Assembly (NCBI RefSeq): GCF_000332095.2
Contig: NZ_KI913949.1
Location: 287,506-351,505 of the forward strand
Direction: 5' to 3'
Source of the DNA: Leptolyngbya sp. PCC 6406
GTDB taxonomy: Bacteria; Cyanobacteriota; Cyanobacteriia; Phormidesmidales; Phormidesmidaceae
DNA length: 64,000 nt
Program-made: the position numbers and the translations under genes
Shown here: positions 8,615 to 17,364 of the stretch, piece after piece
How positions within the stretch are numbered: position 1 is the first letter of the stretch
How the letters are laid out: each line of letters opens with the position of its first letter
Notes under the pieces: model-generated
Told to the model about the DNA's origin: nothing
Databases searched by the model: none
The model's input: only the letters and a program-made list of their open reading frames with translations

Positions 8615-10336
8615 CTAATCTGGAATTTGAACCAGCACCCAGTCCCGCACCTGACCCAAAACCGGGGTATCGGTGGGGAGTTCGGCCAATTCACTTCTCA
8701 GTAGCCAAGCATAATCACCAGGGTTCAGGCTGCGCCAGTCGGTGACGCTGATCCCCAACTGCGGTGTGTAGAAGGTCAATAGCACCGACGCTTCACTGGC
8801 AGGGCTGATTTTCTCTGGGGTAAACACAGCATTAACGGGATGTGCCGACAGAATTTCCTTTAGGGGAGGCTCCGCCATCATCAAGTACTCGGGATTGTAG
8901 TTTCCCCACAGCCCGGTGATGTATAGCAGTGCGATCGCACCCCATGGCCCTAGCAGCCAGCCCCATTGCCATAGTGTCCGGTTTCGATAGCTGGGAATCT
9001 GACTGCGATGGCCCCTTCGGGCCGGTCCCTGACCATCGTGCCAATAAACCCCCAGGGGTACCAGCCAGCCTATGCCAGCGGCCAGAGCCACCAGAGCGTA
9101 CCGCCAGATCTCGGGCAGGGGAAACCATTCAGGCCGTGCTAATGCGATTACCCCCGCCCCGATCAAGAGAGTTCCTACCCCCGCAAGGATCACGCTGAGC
9201 AGCGGAATCAGCCAACGACGCGGGTCAGACCGAGAATTGTACAGATTTCCCAAGGTGGTCAGGGTCAGGGCCGCTAGCAATGCCACAAAAGGTAAAAGCT
9301 GAAGCGGATAGTACCAAGTTCGGGTTTTGAAGGCGGTCAGGAGGGCGAAGAGAAAAATGGGATATCCCAGCCATAGCCATTTGCGGACATACGGCGAGGG
9401 TCCAGGATCGGTGGAGAACGATCGCCAACCAATCCAGATGCCGGGAATTGCCAAAAAGGGCCAGGGAAAGGCATTGGCCGGAATATTCCAGAAGTAATAC
9501 CAAGGCCCCGCATTGTGAAAATCCTGTTGCGCCAAGCTCACAACTGCCCCAAAGGTGCGCTCAATGGGCATCCAGCCATAGAGATTAACGCTCAGCCCCA
9601 GCCAACTCAGGGCCGGAAGGAACCCCAGGATCAGACCGCCATAGAGGGCTGGATTGGTCAAATGGCGATGGCGACGTTGCTCCATCACCAGATAGGGCGT
9701 TAGAGCCGCAATCACGGGAATCACCATCACACTTTTCAGCATGAAGCCTAGCCCCACTGTGATCCCAGCCAGAAATCCCCAACGATAGCGATGGTGTGGC
9801 TGCTCCTCAGCCCGAATCAGCGCCCAAATGCCCAGGAGTTCCAGAGCCGTCAGCGGCACATCCTGAATCGCCAGTCGTCCAGCCTGCATCCAAATCGGGG
9901 TTGCTGCCAAAATCGCCGCTCCCCACCAAGCCACCTGGCGAGTTAAGCACCGCCGTCCCAGGTCATAGGTCAGCAATACGCTGCCCCAACATGCGATCGC
10001 GCTGGGTAACCTCGCCACCCCTGCGCTGACACCAAAAAGCTTGTAAGATACTGCAATTAACCACTGGATGCCCATCATGCGGTCGTGAATCGGTTCGCCC
10101 CACCACTGCTGGGTTACCCAATCTCCGCTTTCCACAATCCACCGGGCCTGCTGGGCATACCACCCCTCGTCATGGGGCATCAGGCTCTGGTCCGGGCTGC
10201 GTAAAATGAGTAATAAACCCACCCAAAGACTCAGACCAACGTAAGCACTCCAGCCAGATTGATGATCTCCAGAGGGATCCCCCCCAAATGGGCTTCCGCC
10301 AAATGGATCAATGCTGGACTTGAAAAACTTCGACAT
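8615..10336 (-). CDS. GT39/ArnT-like membrane glycosyltransferase
   Basis: A 573-residue multi-pass membrane protein of the dolichyl-phosphate-mannose/ArnT mannosyltransferase superfamily, which uses lipid-linked sugars on the outer face of the membrane. After the first membrane segment the acidic motif appears (MPHDEGWYAQQARWIVESGD), followed by GVSAGVARLPSA and about ten further hydrophobic segments. Upstream of the MT-GT2 fusion on the same strand, it probably shares its transcript. Around residues 431-445 the frame runs through a copy of the GATGG palindrome (HDGQGPARRGHRSQ), so a short repeat seems tolerated in a loop between membrane segments. Confidence 0.85.
   Translation of the reverse strand: MSKFFKSSIDPFGGSPFGGDPSGDHQSGWSAYVGLSLWVGLLLILRSPDQSLMPHDEGWYAQQARWIVESGDWVTQQWWGEPIHDRMMGIQWLIAVSYKLFGVSAGVARLPSAIACWGSVLLTYDLGRRCLTRQVAWWGAAILAATPIWMQAGRLAIQDVPLTALELLGIWALIRAEEQPHHRYRWGFLAGITVGLGFMLKSVMVIPVIAALTPYLVMEQRRHRHLTNPALYGGLILGFLPALSWLGLSVNLYGWMPIERTFGAVVSLAQQDFHNAGPWYYFWNIPANAFPWPFLAIPGIWIGWRSFSTDPGPSPYVRKWLWLGYPIFLFALLTAFKTRTWYYPLQLLPFVALLAALTLTTLGNLYNSRSDPRRWLIPLLSVILAGVGTLLIGAGVIALARPEWFPLPEIWRYALVALAAGIGWLVPLGVYWHDGQGPARRGHRSQIPSYRNRTLWQWGWLLGPWGAIALLYITGLWGNYNPEYLMMAEPPLKEILSAHPVNAVFTPEKISPASEASVLLTFYTPQLGISVTDWRSLNPGDYAWLLRSELAELPTDTPVLGQVRDWVLVQIPD
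9003..9043 (-). repeat. GATGG palindrome repeat R6 inside a coding sequence
   Basis: Reads GATGGTCAGGGACCGGCC then CGAAGGGGCCATC on the minus strand, nearly identical to the copy at 15362-15402 in another gene and in the opposite orientation relative to that gene. It contains the inner palindrome CCCGAAGGGG and inverted ends GATGG/CCATC. Confidence 0.6.
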
Positions 10337-10344
10337 ATCTCTTT

Positions 10345-11091
10345 GTGACCAATATCGATCGGCATAATCAGGAAATTCAGGAAAATCTCAAATCCTGGCA
10401 AAGAAAATCAGCTCTACGGACTATATACCAAGAATTCCATCAAAGGATTGCCCGAAGTCTTGCCCCCCAAACTTCAGGGATGACTGTGGAGCTGGGGTCT
10501 GGGGTAGCAGACATTCGGCACATCATTCCTGACTGTATTAGAACCGATATTTTCCCCAATCCCTGGATTGATCAAACCGAGAATGCCTATGCACTCTCCT
10601 TTGCTGATCACAGTATTGCCAACCTAATTTTGTTTGACGTATTTCATCACCTTCAATATCCCGGAACTGCCCTTAAGGAGTTTCATCGGGTCTTGAATCA
10701 TTGCGGCAGAGTGATCCTCTTTGAGCCCTGTGTCAGTTTACTCGGCTTGATAGTTTACGGTGCGCTACACCCTGAGCCCCTAGCGTTGAAGCAACCGATT
10801 CAATGGGAGGCTCCCCCAGTGTGGCAGCCGGATCAAATCGACTATTATGCCGCCCAAGGTAACGCCAGTAGGATTTTTCTGGGCCGAAGACGTAACTGGG
10901 ATCTATCCGGGTTTTCGATTGTCAAAGTCCAAAGATTGTCCGCCATTTCCTATGTGGCTTCGGGAGGATATTCAAAACCTCAGATGTACCCAGATTCCTG
11001 GATGCCATTGATGCACAATATTGATCACTTTTGTGATGGCTTGCCTTGGCTCTTTGCGACAAGACTCTTGATTGTCCTAGAAGCGGCTTAG
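10345..11091 (+). CDS. SAM-dependent methyltransferase
   Basis: A 248-residue protein with a class I methyltransferase core: the glycine-rich MTVELGSGVADI motif near residue 45, an acidic turn (RTDIFPNPW) and the methyltransf_11-type LFDVFHHLQYPGTALKEFHRVL. The substrate cannot be read from sequence. It is divergent from the GT39 gene, only nine bases from that start, and the only upstream start is GTG at 10345, so the exact N-terminus is uncertain. The position next to two glycosyltransferases suggests methylation of a glycan or lipid carrier. It converges on the methylglyoxal synthase-kinase gene with a four-base overlap. Confidence 0.7.
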   Translation: MTNIDRHNQEIQENLKSWQRKSALRTIYQEFHQRIARSLAPQTSGMTVELGSGVADIRHIIPDCIRTDIFPNPWIDQTENAYALSFADHSIANLILFDVFHHLQYPGTALKEFHRVLNHCGRVILFEPCVSLLGLIVYGALHPEPLALKQPIQWEAPPVWQPDQIDYYAAQGNASRIFLGRRRNWDLSGFSIVKVQRLSAISYVASGGYSKPQMYPDSWMPLMHNIDHFCDGLPWLFATRLLIVLEAA

Positions 11092-12380
11092 GTCTCGCTC
11101 TCGGGTGTGGGCTGGATGCTGCTCAGGGGGGCAAAGACAGTGAGGGCTTGGGGGAGGCATTCCAGTTCGACCGGGGTGGTGCCGATGATTTCACCATCGA
11201 TGGCGACCTTTTGGGGGGGATCGGTGGTGATGCGGAGGCGGGCAGTGCGGAGGCAGAGGATGTCTTCGTGGTTGGTGGGGGCGTTGATGAGGGCGGCGGC
11301 AAAGAGACTGGTGAAGGTGTTCAAACCCTGGAGGCGGGTTTTGGGAGTCGTGATGGTGACATCCAGGAGTCCATCATCGGGGATAACGCGCCCAAAGCCC
11401 TGGGCCAGGACGGAGGTGGCGGGGGCGGCGTTGGCGATGGTAATGGCGCTGGTTTCCACCTCCGTCAGTTCGCCATCGATATCAATGGTGGCCTGAAAGG
11501 CGATCTGCTCCTGGAACTGTTGGACCCCGGCCAGGAGGTAGGCTAGGACCCCGAGGCGGTTTTTGAGGTCGCGGTTGGCGCGGTTGACCATTTCTGCCTC
11601 AAAGCCAATGCCCACGAGCAGCACCAGGGGGTGGCCGTTACAGCGGGTGGCATCTACGACGCGGGTGGTGCCGGACAGGATGGTTTCGCAGGCGGATTGA
11701 ATGTCGGTCGGTAGTCCCAGGGCACTGGCAAAGGCGTTGGCGGTGCCTCGGGGAATCACCCCCAGCGGAATATTGGTTTCGAGCACCGCCGCCGCGATCG
11801 CAGATACGGTGCCATCCCCCCCCGAGGCGATCACCAAGTCCGTCCCCTCCGCCAACACCGCTCGAACCTGCTCCGCCGGATCCTCCTCACTATTGGTGAG
11901 GATCACATTAAGCTGGATCTGGGGCTCCAGTAGGCGACGAATCAACGCTAGGTCTTGGTCAGGATTCCCCTGCCCCGAAACGGGATTGAAAATCAGATGC
12001 CCCACACGGGAACGGCATAGGTGATCCGCGATCGCAACTGCCGTCGCCTGATTCGTTGCTAGGGGCACATTATGAACTTCGCAGATCCGCAACAGCGCCC
12101 GAATATCTGGCTCGTGGGGCTGGGCATAGAGGGGATCTAGGAAGAAGAAAACAGCCGTAATTTCCCCCGTCACCACTCGGGCCGCAATCTGGGCATCTCC
12201 CCCCAAGGGACCGGAAGCCATACAGTTCACCGTAAGTCCGGTGCCCTGCTGAATTCGTTGCCCGGTGGTGCCCGTAGCGATCAGGTCATAGCGAGCAAAC
12301 AGATCACGATAGTGACGAAGGAAGGCCACCATGTCATCTTTTTTGCTGTCGTGGGCAATCAGAGCAATCCCAGTGGGCAT
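11088..12380 (-). CDS. Methylglyoxal synthase fused to lipid kinase
   Basis: A 430-residue two-domain protein. Residues 1-125 match methylglyoxal synthase (MgsA), which converts dihydroxyacetone phosphate to methylglyoxal and phosphate: IALIAHDSKKDD, ATGTTG, SGPLGGD and FFLDPLYAQPHEPD keep the expected His, Asp and Lys positions. Residues about 130-425 are a diacylglycerol-kinase/YegS-type catalytic domain with NPVSGQGNP, IASGGDGTVSAIA and VIPRGTANAFA. Joining a DHAP-consuming step with a lipid kinase points to a role near glycerolipid metabolism, but this is inference. Both catalytic sets look intact. The start is ATG 12380. Confidence 0.9.
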   Translation of the reverse strand: MPTGIALIAHDSKKDDMVAFLRHYRDLFARYDLIATGTTGQRIQQGTGLTVNCMASGPLGGDAQIAARVVTGEITAVFFFLDPLYAQPHEPDIRALLRICEVHNVPLATNQATAVAIADHLCRSRVGHLIFNPVSGQGNPDQDLALIRRLLEPQIQLNVILTNSEEDPAEQVRAVLAEGTDLVIASGGDGTVSAIAAAVLETNIPLGVIPRGTANAFASALGLPTDIQSACETILSGTTRVVDATRCNGHPLVLLVGIGFEAEMVNRANRDLKNRLGVLAYLLAGVQQFQEQIAFQATIDIDGELTEVETSAITIANAAPATSVLAQGFGRVIPDDGLLDVTITTPKTRLQGLNTFTSLFAAALINAPTNHEDILCLRTARLRITTDPPQKVAIDGEIIGTTPVELECLPQALTVFAPLSSIQPTPESET

Positions 12381-12684
12381 GGCAGCACTCAGAACGAGGA
12401 TATGGAAAAAGTCTAAGCCGTTGGTATCATAGCCTGTTATTTTCCTCTACTGAAGCCGTAAAAATCCATTTTTTCTCATTAATAATATTGGAATGTTGCG
12501 ATTTTCATCGTTTTTTTAAGGGGAAGTCTGTAAAGAATATTGGCCGAGATCAGTCCATATTTTACCCAACCGTTAAATTAAAAGCATCAGCAGAAAAGGT
12601 GGTTAAATCCTACCCCCTCTCAATAAATCTAGGGCCAAAAATACACTGCTGTTGTTGAGACTTCCATCTATGAGGATAGGCACC
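12381..12684. other. Spacer upstream of the small protein
   Basis: An AT-rich tract (12440-12600) is the likely promoter region both for the kinase fusion (minus) and for the small protein (plus). No specific operator was recognised. Confidence 0.4.
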
Positions 12685-12831
12685 ATGAAACTCTTCAAAG
12701 TCTTTGAGGATATCGTCCAGTACTTTAGTGATGCCTTTGCCCGCATCTTTGGGCCAAATGATGAACCTGTCCCCAGCATTGGCGTACAACCTTTTGAAGG
12801 AGATGTCCCTTCAGAACCTCTAGAAGATTAG
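12685..12831 (+). CDS. 48-residue conserved-looking small protein
   Basis: A short frame beginning MKLFKVFEDIVQYFSDAFAR and ending PSEPLED, preceded by AGGAT at a good distance from the ATG. An amphipathic helix of about 20 residues is followed by an acidic, proline-rich tail with GVQPFEGD. Short cyanobacterial proteins with a helix of this type and a GVQPF tail exist to my memory, but I cannot name a function. It stands alone in a 770-base spacer between two minus-strand genes, so it must have its own promoter. An in-frame ATG 15 bases upstream (12670) is less likely. Confidence 0.6.
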   Translation: MKLFKVFEDIVQYFSDAFARIFGPNDEPVPSIGVQPFEGDVPSEPLED

Positions 12832-12905
12832 GAAATTTACGGCACTGAATCTACTCAACTTTGTGCGAATCAACTTTGTGCAAAGTTGACCTTGTGGCGT
12901 GGTTA

Positions 12906-12992
12906 GAGCGGAGCATCTCCGTCAGGAAAAAACTACAGCCCACCGGGAAATTCCCGTTTCCGTAGTTTTTCTCCCAGCGGAGATGCTGCTCG
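12906..12992. repeat. Long imperfect hairpin
   Basis: Arms GAGCGGAGCATCTCCG plus GGAAAAAACTAC on the left and GTAGTTTTTCTCC plus CGGAGATGCTGCTCG on the right fold into one stem of about 30 bp. A smaller palindrome (CGGGAAATTCCCG) sits in the loop. It may end the small-protein transcript or be a non-autonomous element. Confidence 0.5.
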
Positions 12993-13052
12993 AACGTTCC
13001 TCAACCCACACTACGAAATAGATGTTGTTTGCACATGGCATCTTTGTCAGTC

Positions 13053-13134
13053 TGCGTAGGTTGGGTGAAACGAAGTGGAACCCAACAGCGGTGGGTTACG
13101 TTGGGTTCCGCTAGCGCTGCACCCAACCTACAAA
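13053..13134 (+). repeat. GTAGGTTGGGTG repeat R8, complete copy
   Basis: A palindromic unit opening GTAGGTTGGGTGAAACGAAG and closing CTGCACCCAACCTAC, with TGGAACCCAACA and TGTTGGGTTCC-like inner arms. Relatives occur at 5428 and 33606. This type is widespread in cyanobacterial intergenic DNA. Confidence 0.65.
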
Positions 13135-13152
13135 TTTAGGATTGACAGAGGA

Positions 13153-14637
13153 CTAGCGACCACCCACAGTAATAGAGTCTACCTTCAGATGCGGTTGGCC
13201 CACAGTGACATAGATACTGCCACTGACGGAACCACAAAATCCTGGGGCGAGGCTGAGATCATTAGAACAGAGGGAAATCCGCTGCATGATTTCCTTGGCC
13301 TCCCCAATTAGGGTCGCTCCCTTCAGAGGCTTGGTGATTTTACCATCTTCTATCAGGTAGGCTTCATCCACACCGAAGTTGAACTGGCCGGTAGCCCCAA
13401 CACTACCGCCCCCCATTTTCTTGCAATAGATACCCTTGTCTACGGAGGCAAAGAGGTCATCCACAGAGGTTTCGCCAGCGGCAATATAGGTGTTTCGCAT
13501 CCGGGAGGCAGCGGCATAGGTGTAGCCCGCGCGGCGACCGCTACCGGTTCGGGGGTGACCCGTACGCATGGACCCGGCGCGATCGCTTAGGAAGTTTTTC
13601 AATACCCCCTTTTCGATTAGCAGGGTGCGCTGGGTGGGCATGCCCTCGTCGTCCATATCCAGGGTGCCAAAGGCATCGGCGGACAAACCCTCATCCCAGG
13701 CCGTGAGATTTTCGTGGGCAATTTTTTTCCCCTTCTTGTCAATGAAGGGAGTAGTACCCCGCTCGATCTGGGTAGTTTCCAACAGATGGCCACAGGCTTC
13801 GTGGAAGATGACTCCGCCAAAGTGGTTAGCCATGATGATGGGATAGTTCCCCGACTCCACATAGTCGGCGTAGAGCATTTTGCCCGCCGACTCCGCCACC
13901 TCTTCCGCCGTGGAGGCATAGTCCCAAGACCTTAGAAAGTGGGGGTCGCTGGTATCCCCGAGGCGCTGACCAATGGAGGAACGGTGATCACCATCGGCGC
14001 AGAGGAGATTACTACTGACGGACTGGGTCAGGCGAATATCACGGGCAAAGGTGCCGTCACTGGCAGCCACCATCACCTCTTGCCAGTCCCGGAAGTAGGC
14101 ACTGCGACGGGCCTGAATATGGCGGGCCTTTTGGGCAATGGTGCCATTGGCCGCCAGTAGCACATCCCCCATTTCCTGCATGGAGCTACATTGGTCCAGC
14201 CAAGTCTCTTTGCCCTTAGCGGTGGCGTAGTCCCGAAACAATTCCAGGTTGATCTCCGACAGGTGGGAGGCGGGTCCGGGCAGGGTTAGCCCCATGATGG
14301 CCAAGCCTTTCTCTAGCGCAGCCTTGAGGCCAGAGAAGGTAAGGTCATTGGTGCTGACGTAGCAGTCTCCTTTACCCAGAAAGACCCGCACGCCAGCGCC
14401 AGCCACAATGGTGGGGGAAATACTGGTGATGCTGTCATCCTCTGCGAGGCAGCTAATGTGCTGGTTGTGCTCCAGGAAAAATTCCACCAAGTCCGCTCCA
14501 GCAGCCCGCCCCAGCCCCAGTAATAGGGAAAGGGGATCGCGCCAGGATTCATCGAAGCGATCGCGGGTGGCCCGGTAATCGAGGCCGGGAATTTCCTGGG
14601 TGCGGATAAGCCGACCGGGGGTAATGGCGACAGTCAT
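13153..14637 (-). CDS. tldD: TldD-type zinc metalloprotease
   Basis: A 494-residue member of the TldD/PmbA family. TldD with its partner TldE forms a cytosolic chamber protease that trims unfolded or ribosomally made peptides; in E. coli it matures microcin B17 and degrades CcdA. The zinc-binding HExxxH motif is visible as [10 protein letters not shown] near residue 281, followed by [13 protein letters not shown] and the C-terminal GASRMRN- and [14 protein letters not shown]-like segments of the family. No TldE (PmbA) gene lies in this window. It follows the two GUN4 genes on the same strand after about 155 bases. Confidence 0.9.
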   Translation of the reverse strand: MTVAITPGRLIRTQEIPGLDYRATRDRFDESWRDPLSLLLGLGRAAGADLVEFFLEHNQHISCLAEDDSITSISPTIVAGAGVRVFLGKGDCYVSTNDLTFSGLKAALEKGLAIMGLTLPGPASHLSEINLELFRDYATAKGKETWLDQCSSMQEMGDVLLAANGTIAQKARHIQARRSAYFRDWQEVMVAASDGTFARDIRLTQSVSSNLLCADGDHRSSIGQRLGDTSDPHFLRSWDYASTAEEVAESAGKMLYADYVESGNYPIIMANHFGGVIFHEACGHLLETTQIERGTTPFIDKKGKKIAHENLTAWDEGLSADAFGTLDMDDEGMPTQRTLLIEKGVLKNFLSDRAGSMRTGHPRTGSGRRAGYTYAAASRMRNTYIAAGETSVDDLFASVDKGIYCKKMGGGSVGATGQFNFGVDEAYLIEDGKITKPLKGATLIGEAKEIMQRISLCSNDLSLAPGFCGSVSGSIYVTVGQPHLKVDSITVGGR

Positions 14638-14793
14638 AGGGGAACGCTCTTGAGGGCAGGGCTACAAGGTCTAAGGGTAAAGAAAGGCTGTGGTCCCCGA
14701 ATATCAGCTCAGGTGACATCGGTAGGGATGGGCCGCTCGTTTCCGTATCGTAACAAACCCCGTCGAGGAAAGGCTGGGATAGCCTGAGGGTGA

Positions 14794-15339
14794 CTAAACC
14801 TGCTGACACCGCTCTAACCGCAACATCATGGCATCCAGCATATTGGCATCCCCAAAGGCTGCCCCCCGGCCCGTGCCCACTCCCCCCATGCGCAGGGATT
14901 GATGCCAGGGAATCTGCCAAAACCAGCGAGCGGGGAGGTGCCCCGGCGGCGCGTCTAGGCTGAAATTGAGAAAGTCATAGAACTTGTAGAACCCCAGGCA
15001 TCGATAGGGGGAAATCGTCCACCCGACCTGACGGCTGAAGGCAAAGGCATCGCCTTGAGCCATCTCGGTATAAATTTCGTGTTGTACGCTGAACCCAAAT
15101 TGGCCGCTGCTGTAGCGCACCCAATGCTGATCTAGGTCGTGCAGGGCGTCGCAGGGAAGCTGGGCGATAGTGATGTCATCTAGCCAGCCTTCAGTGGTGC
15201 GGTTCGCTCGCTTTAGCAATAGGGCTAAGGTGACCTGGTCTGCGGCCTGCCATTCCTGCTGGGTCAGGAGGGCGTCGAGATCTTGTATCGTCCATTGGGG
15301 TATCTTTGCTGTCGTGGCCATGGGAGAAGAAGGGGTCAT
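14794..15339 (-). CDS. GUN4-domain protein, single domain
   Basis: A protein of about 181 residues that is nearly all GUN4 domain: LLTQQEWQAADQVTLALLL, LHDLDQHWVRYSSGQFGFSV and the later LDAPPGHLPARWFW. GUN4 binds protoporphyrin IX and Mg-protoporphyrin and stimulates Mg-chelatase; paralogues of unknown role are frequent in cyanobacteria. The upstream GUN4 gene ends in TGA overlapping the proposed ATG at 15339 (ATGA), which argues for translational coupling and for this start rather than the longer frame from 15414. ATG at 15321 is the alternative. Two tandem but different GUN4 proteins suggest a duplicated regulator rather than the chelatase cofactor itself. Confidence 0.8.
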   Translation of the reverse strand: MTPSSPMATTAKIPQWTIQDLDALLTQQEWQAADQVTLALLLKRANRTTEGWLDDITIAQLPCDALHDLDQHWVRYSSGQFGFSVQHEIYTEMAQGDAFAFSRQVGWTISPYRCLGFYKFYDFLNFSLDAPPGHLPARWFWQIPWHQSLRMGGVGTGRGAAFGDANMLDAMMLRLERCQQV

Positions 15340-16952
15340 GGTTGCTCCGTTGGCGAGGGGGGCGCGATGGTCAGGGACTGGCCCGAAGGGGCCATCGCAG
15401 CTCCCGGTAGACATTTCTCGACATGGAGAAAGAGGGCATCTACCAGGGCTTCAGGTACCACGTACTCACTTTCCAGGGTTTTGCAGCCCCAGCGCCAACT
15501 GGGCAGATGACCAGTTGGCGCATCGGACTGAAACTGGAGATCGCGATAGGTTTTGTGGCGGGTTACGAGATTGACATTGCCGATGCCGATGCCCCCCTGC
15601 CACGCCACCGCCTGCAAAAACTCATCGGCACGGCGATCCTGTTGGGCATAGATTCGGTATTGGGCACGAAAGCCAAAGCGACCCTCACTATAGTGCGCCC
15701 ATAGGGCATCTAGAGTGTTCATATCCACACAGGGAAAGTGTAGAATTGCCTCCCCATCAATGGGGCACATGTCGCGACTGAGGGCGGTGAGAATCAGCCG
15801 CTCGGTTTCCTGGTCTGCCAATTGCCATTGTTGGGACCAGAGCAATTGACGCAACCGGGTATAGTCCAGGTTTTGGGCCGAGTCGATGGGACCATAGAGA
15901 GCTGCCGTGACCTCCTGTTCAATGGCTTGCACCCGCTCTGGCTCCAGATGCCAAAAACGGCGGGCCTGCTCTAGGCGACCCCGGTCAAAGTCACTGGGGT
16001 AAAGGTTTTGGGCGATGGCTTCTTGAAATTCCTGCCGATATTGCTCGATATAGGTTTCCTGGTTCTGTTCTGTCGTTGGGGCCGGGGACTGCTCTTGCAT
16101 CTCCAGCATCCGTGTCTCTTCCTCTGCCTCTTTTTCCGTTTGTTCCAGTCGGGTCACCTCCGCCCGGATACGGGTGATATGTTCTTGGTCAATGCCAGCG
16201 ACATCGTCGTAGCTGAGGCCGAGACTTTGGTAAAGCTGGCGCAGTTCGGCCCAGGTGGCATCGCTGAGGGGATCGCCCCGATCCAGTTCTGCATTGAGCA
16301 CTTCTCGGTATTTCTGAAGCTTTGCCTGCCGATCTAGGTAAGGCCCTAGGGAGCGAGCAATGATGGCTTCAGCTTCTTCTAGGGGGAGGTTAAGGCGATA
16401 GCGCAGGAGTTCCAAATTGGCCTGCTCAACGGGGGAATGCTCTCCGCCCCGCAGAGCATAGGTTTCTGCCCGAGCTTGGAAAATCTGACGCGCAGGCAAA
16501 AGGGTATCTACCGCTGGCAGCAGCGCTAGCAGTTCTTCCCCATTACGACTTTGGACCTGGAGCCGGACCTGGTGCAGCAATAGCAGTAGCCGCACCTCTA
16601 GGGGCCGCACCCGCAGGTGATCGCTCAAAGCCTGGAGCACTATCCGCACCCGATCGGCGGTCACCGTCATCTGCACCCCTAGCTTCTTGGCGGGGTTGGC
16701 AGGATCGGTGAGATAGATCAGGTTGGCTGCTGGGGCCATCTCTAGGGTCTGGAGATAGCTCAAAAGCCCTGCTGTTTCGCGATCGCGATCCTCAGTACTG
16801 AGATGGGGATCAATTACCTGAAAGACCACCCTGGCGCTGGTATCGGGGGCCGCAGAATATACCTGAGTCATGGAAAAAACCCAACCCTGAACGGTGCTGG
16901 CATCCAAGGATACCTCCAGACGCCCCAGTTGGCAGATAAGAGGGCAAATCAA
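15336..16952 (-). CDS. Long GUN4-domain protein
   Basis: Up to 538 residues. The C-terminal part (about 360-515) is a GUN4 domain: LLWSQQWQLADQETERLIL, LDALWAHYSEGRFGFRAQYR and SDAPTGHLPSWRWG. The N-terminal 130 residues form an unassigned alpha/beta region, followed by a helical and coiled-coil segment rich in Glu/Gln (about 150-340). The final 20 residues pass through the GATGG palindrome repeat (AAMAPSGQSLTIA). No ATG lies at the 5' end of the open frame (TTG 16952); ATG 16871 is the first conventional start, so 27 N-terminal residues are doubtful. Its stop overlaps the start of the second GUN4 gene. Confidence 0.8.
   Translation of the reverse strand: MICPLICQLGRLEVSLDASTVQGWVFSMTQVYSAAPDTSARVVFQVIDPHLSTEDRDRETAGLLSYLQTLEMAPAANLIYLTDPANPAKKLGVQMTVTADRVRIVLQALSDHLRVRPLEVRLLLLLHQVRLQVQSRNGEELLALLPAVDTLLPARQIFQARAETYALRGGEHSPVEQANLELLRYRLNLPLEEAEAIIARSLGPYLDRQAKLQKYREVLNAELDRGDPLSDATWAELRQLYQSLGLSYDDVAGIDQEHITRIRAEVTRLEQTEKEAEEETRMLEMQEQSPAPTTEQNQETYIEQYRQEFQEAIAQNLYPSDFDRGRLEQARRFWHLEPERVQAIEQEVTAALYGPIDSAQNLDYTRLRQLLWSQQWQLADQETERLILTALSRDMCPIDGEAILHFPCVDMNTLDALWAHYSEGRFGFRAQYRIYAQQDRRADEFLQAVAWQGGIGIGNVNLVTRHKTYRDLQFQSDAPTGHLPSWRWGCKTLESEYVVPEALVDALFLHVEKCLPGAAMAPSGQSLTIAPPSPTEQP
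15362..15402 (+). repeat. GATGG palindrome repeat R6 inside a coding sequence
   Basis: Reads GATGGTCAGGGACTGGCC then CGAAGGGGCCATC; it differs from the copy at 9003-9043 by one base in the core. It encodes the tail of the long GUN4 protein, just before its stop. Confidence 0.6.
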
Positions 16953-17364
16953 AACTTAAAATTCCCATTTCCTATCCTCGCGCCTAGGGGATTCCTGCTG
17001 TCATTCCGGCCAACGGGAGGAATCTCGGTCTTGGCCACTACGGAATTAACTTCAATCCTGGATTACCCGGCACTGGGTAGGGCGGGTTTTGAGCCTCCCA
17101 TTTGGGATTTCCCAGTAGACATGAGCCAAACCCGCCCCTACGGGATTTACCCCCCCACGGGGCACCGGGCAACAAGGGCAACCACCCTTCGACCCGCTCA
17201 GGACAGGCAAGGGATTGCCCCTACGGGAAATTGAATTCAAAATTCAAAACTCCTACCACCTGTCACATCCTGCATTGGGCGCGAAAACCGCGCCCCTACC
17301 CCAAAGTCCTCCGGGCAGGCTAACTCCCTGGGAGTGGCTTCGCCAACGCCTTTCTTGAATGCCG
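16953..17364. other. Repeat-filled spacer
   Basis: Apart from repeat R4 (17058-17150) it holds GGGGGG-rich palindromes around 17150-17230 and 17270-17310 of the kind GCGGGTTTT/AAACCCGC. The 143-codon frame on the plus strand here translates repeats only. Confidence 0.5.
17058..17150 (+). repeat. Dispersed repeat R4, copy 1
   Basis: GGATTACCCGGCACTGGGTA, then GGGCGGGTTTTGAGC, CCCATTTGGGATTTCCCAGT and AAACCCGCCCCTACGGGATT. It is repeated with few changes at 39146-39237. GGGCGGGTTT and AAACCCGCCC are inverted, so the unit folds back. Confidence 0.7.

Noticed and set aside
15170-15574. 134-residue plus-strand frame
   Set aside because: Antisense of the GUN4 genes; contains the R6 palindrome only.
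16953-17323. Two frames of 143 and 73 residues on the plus strand
   Set aside because: They consist of dispersed repeats without coding features.
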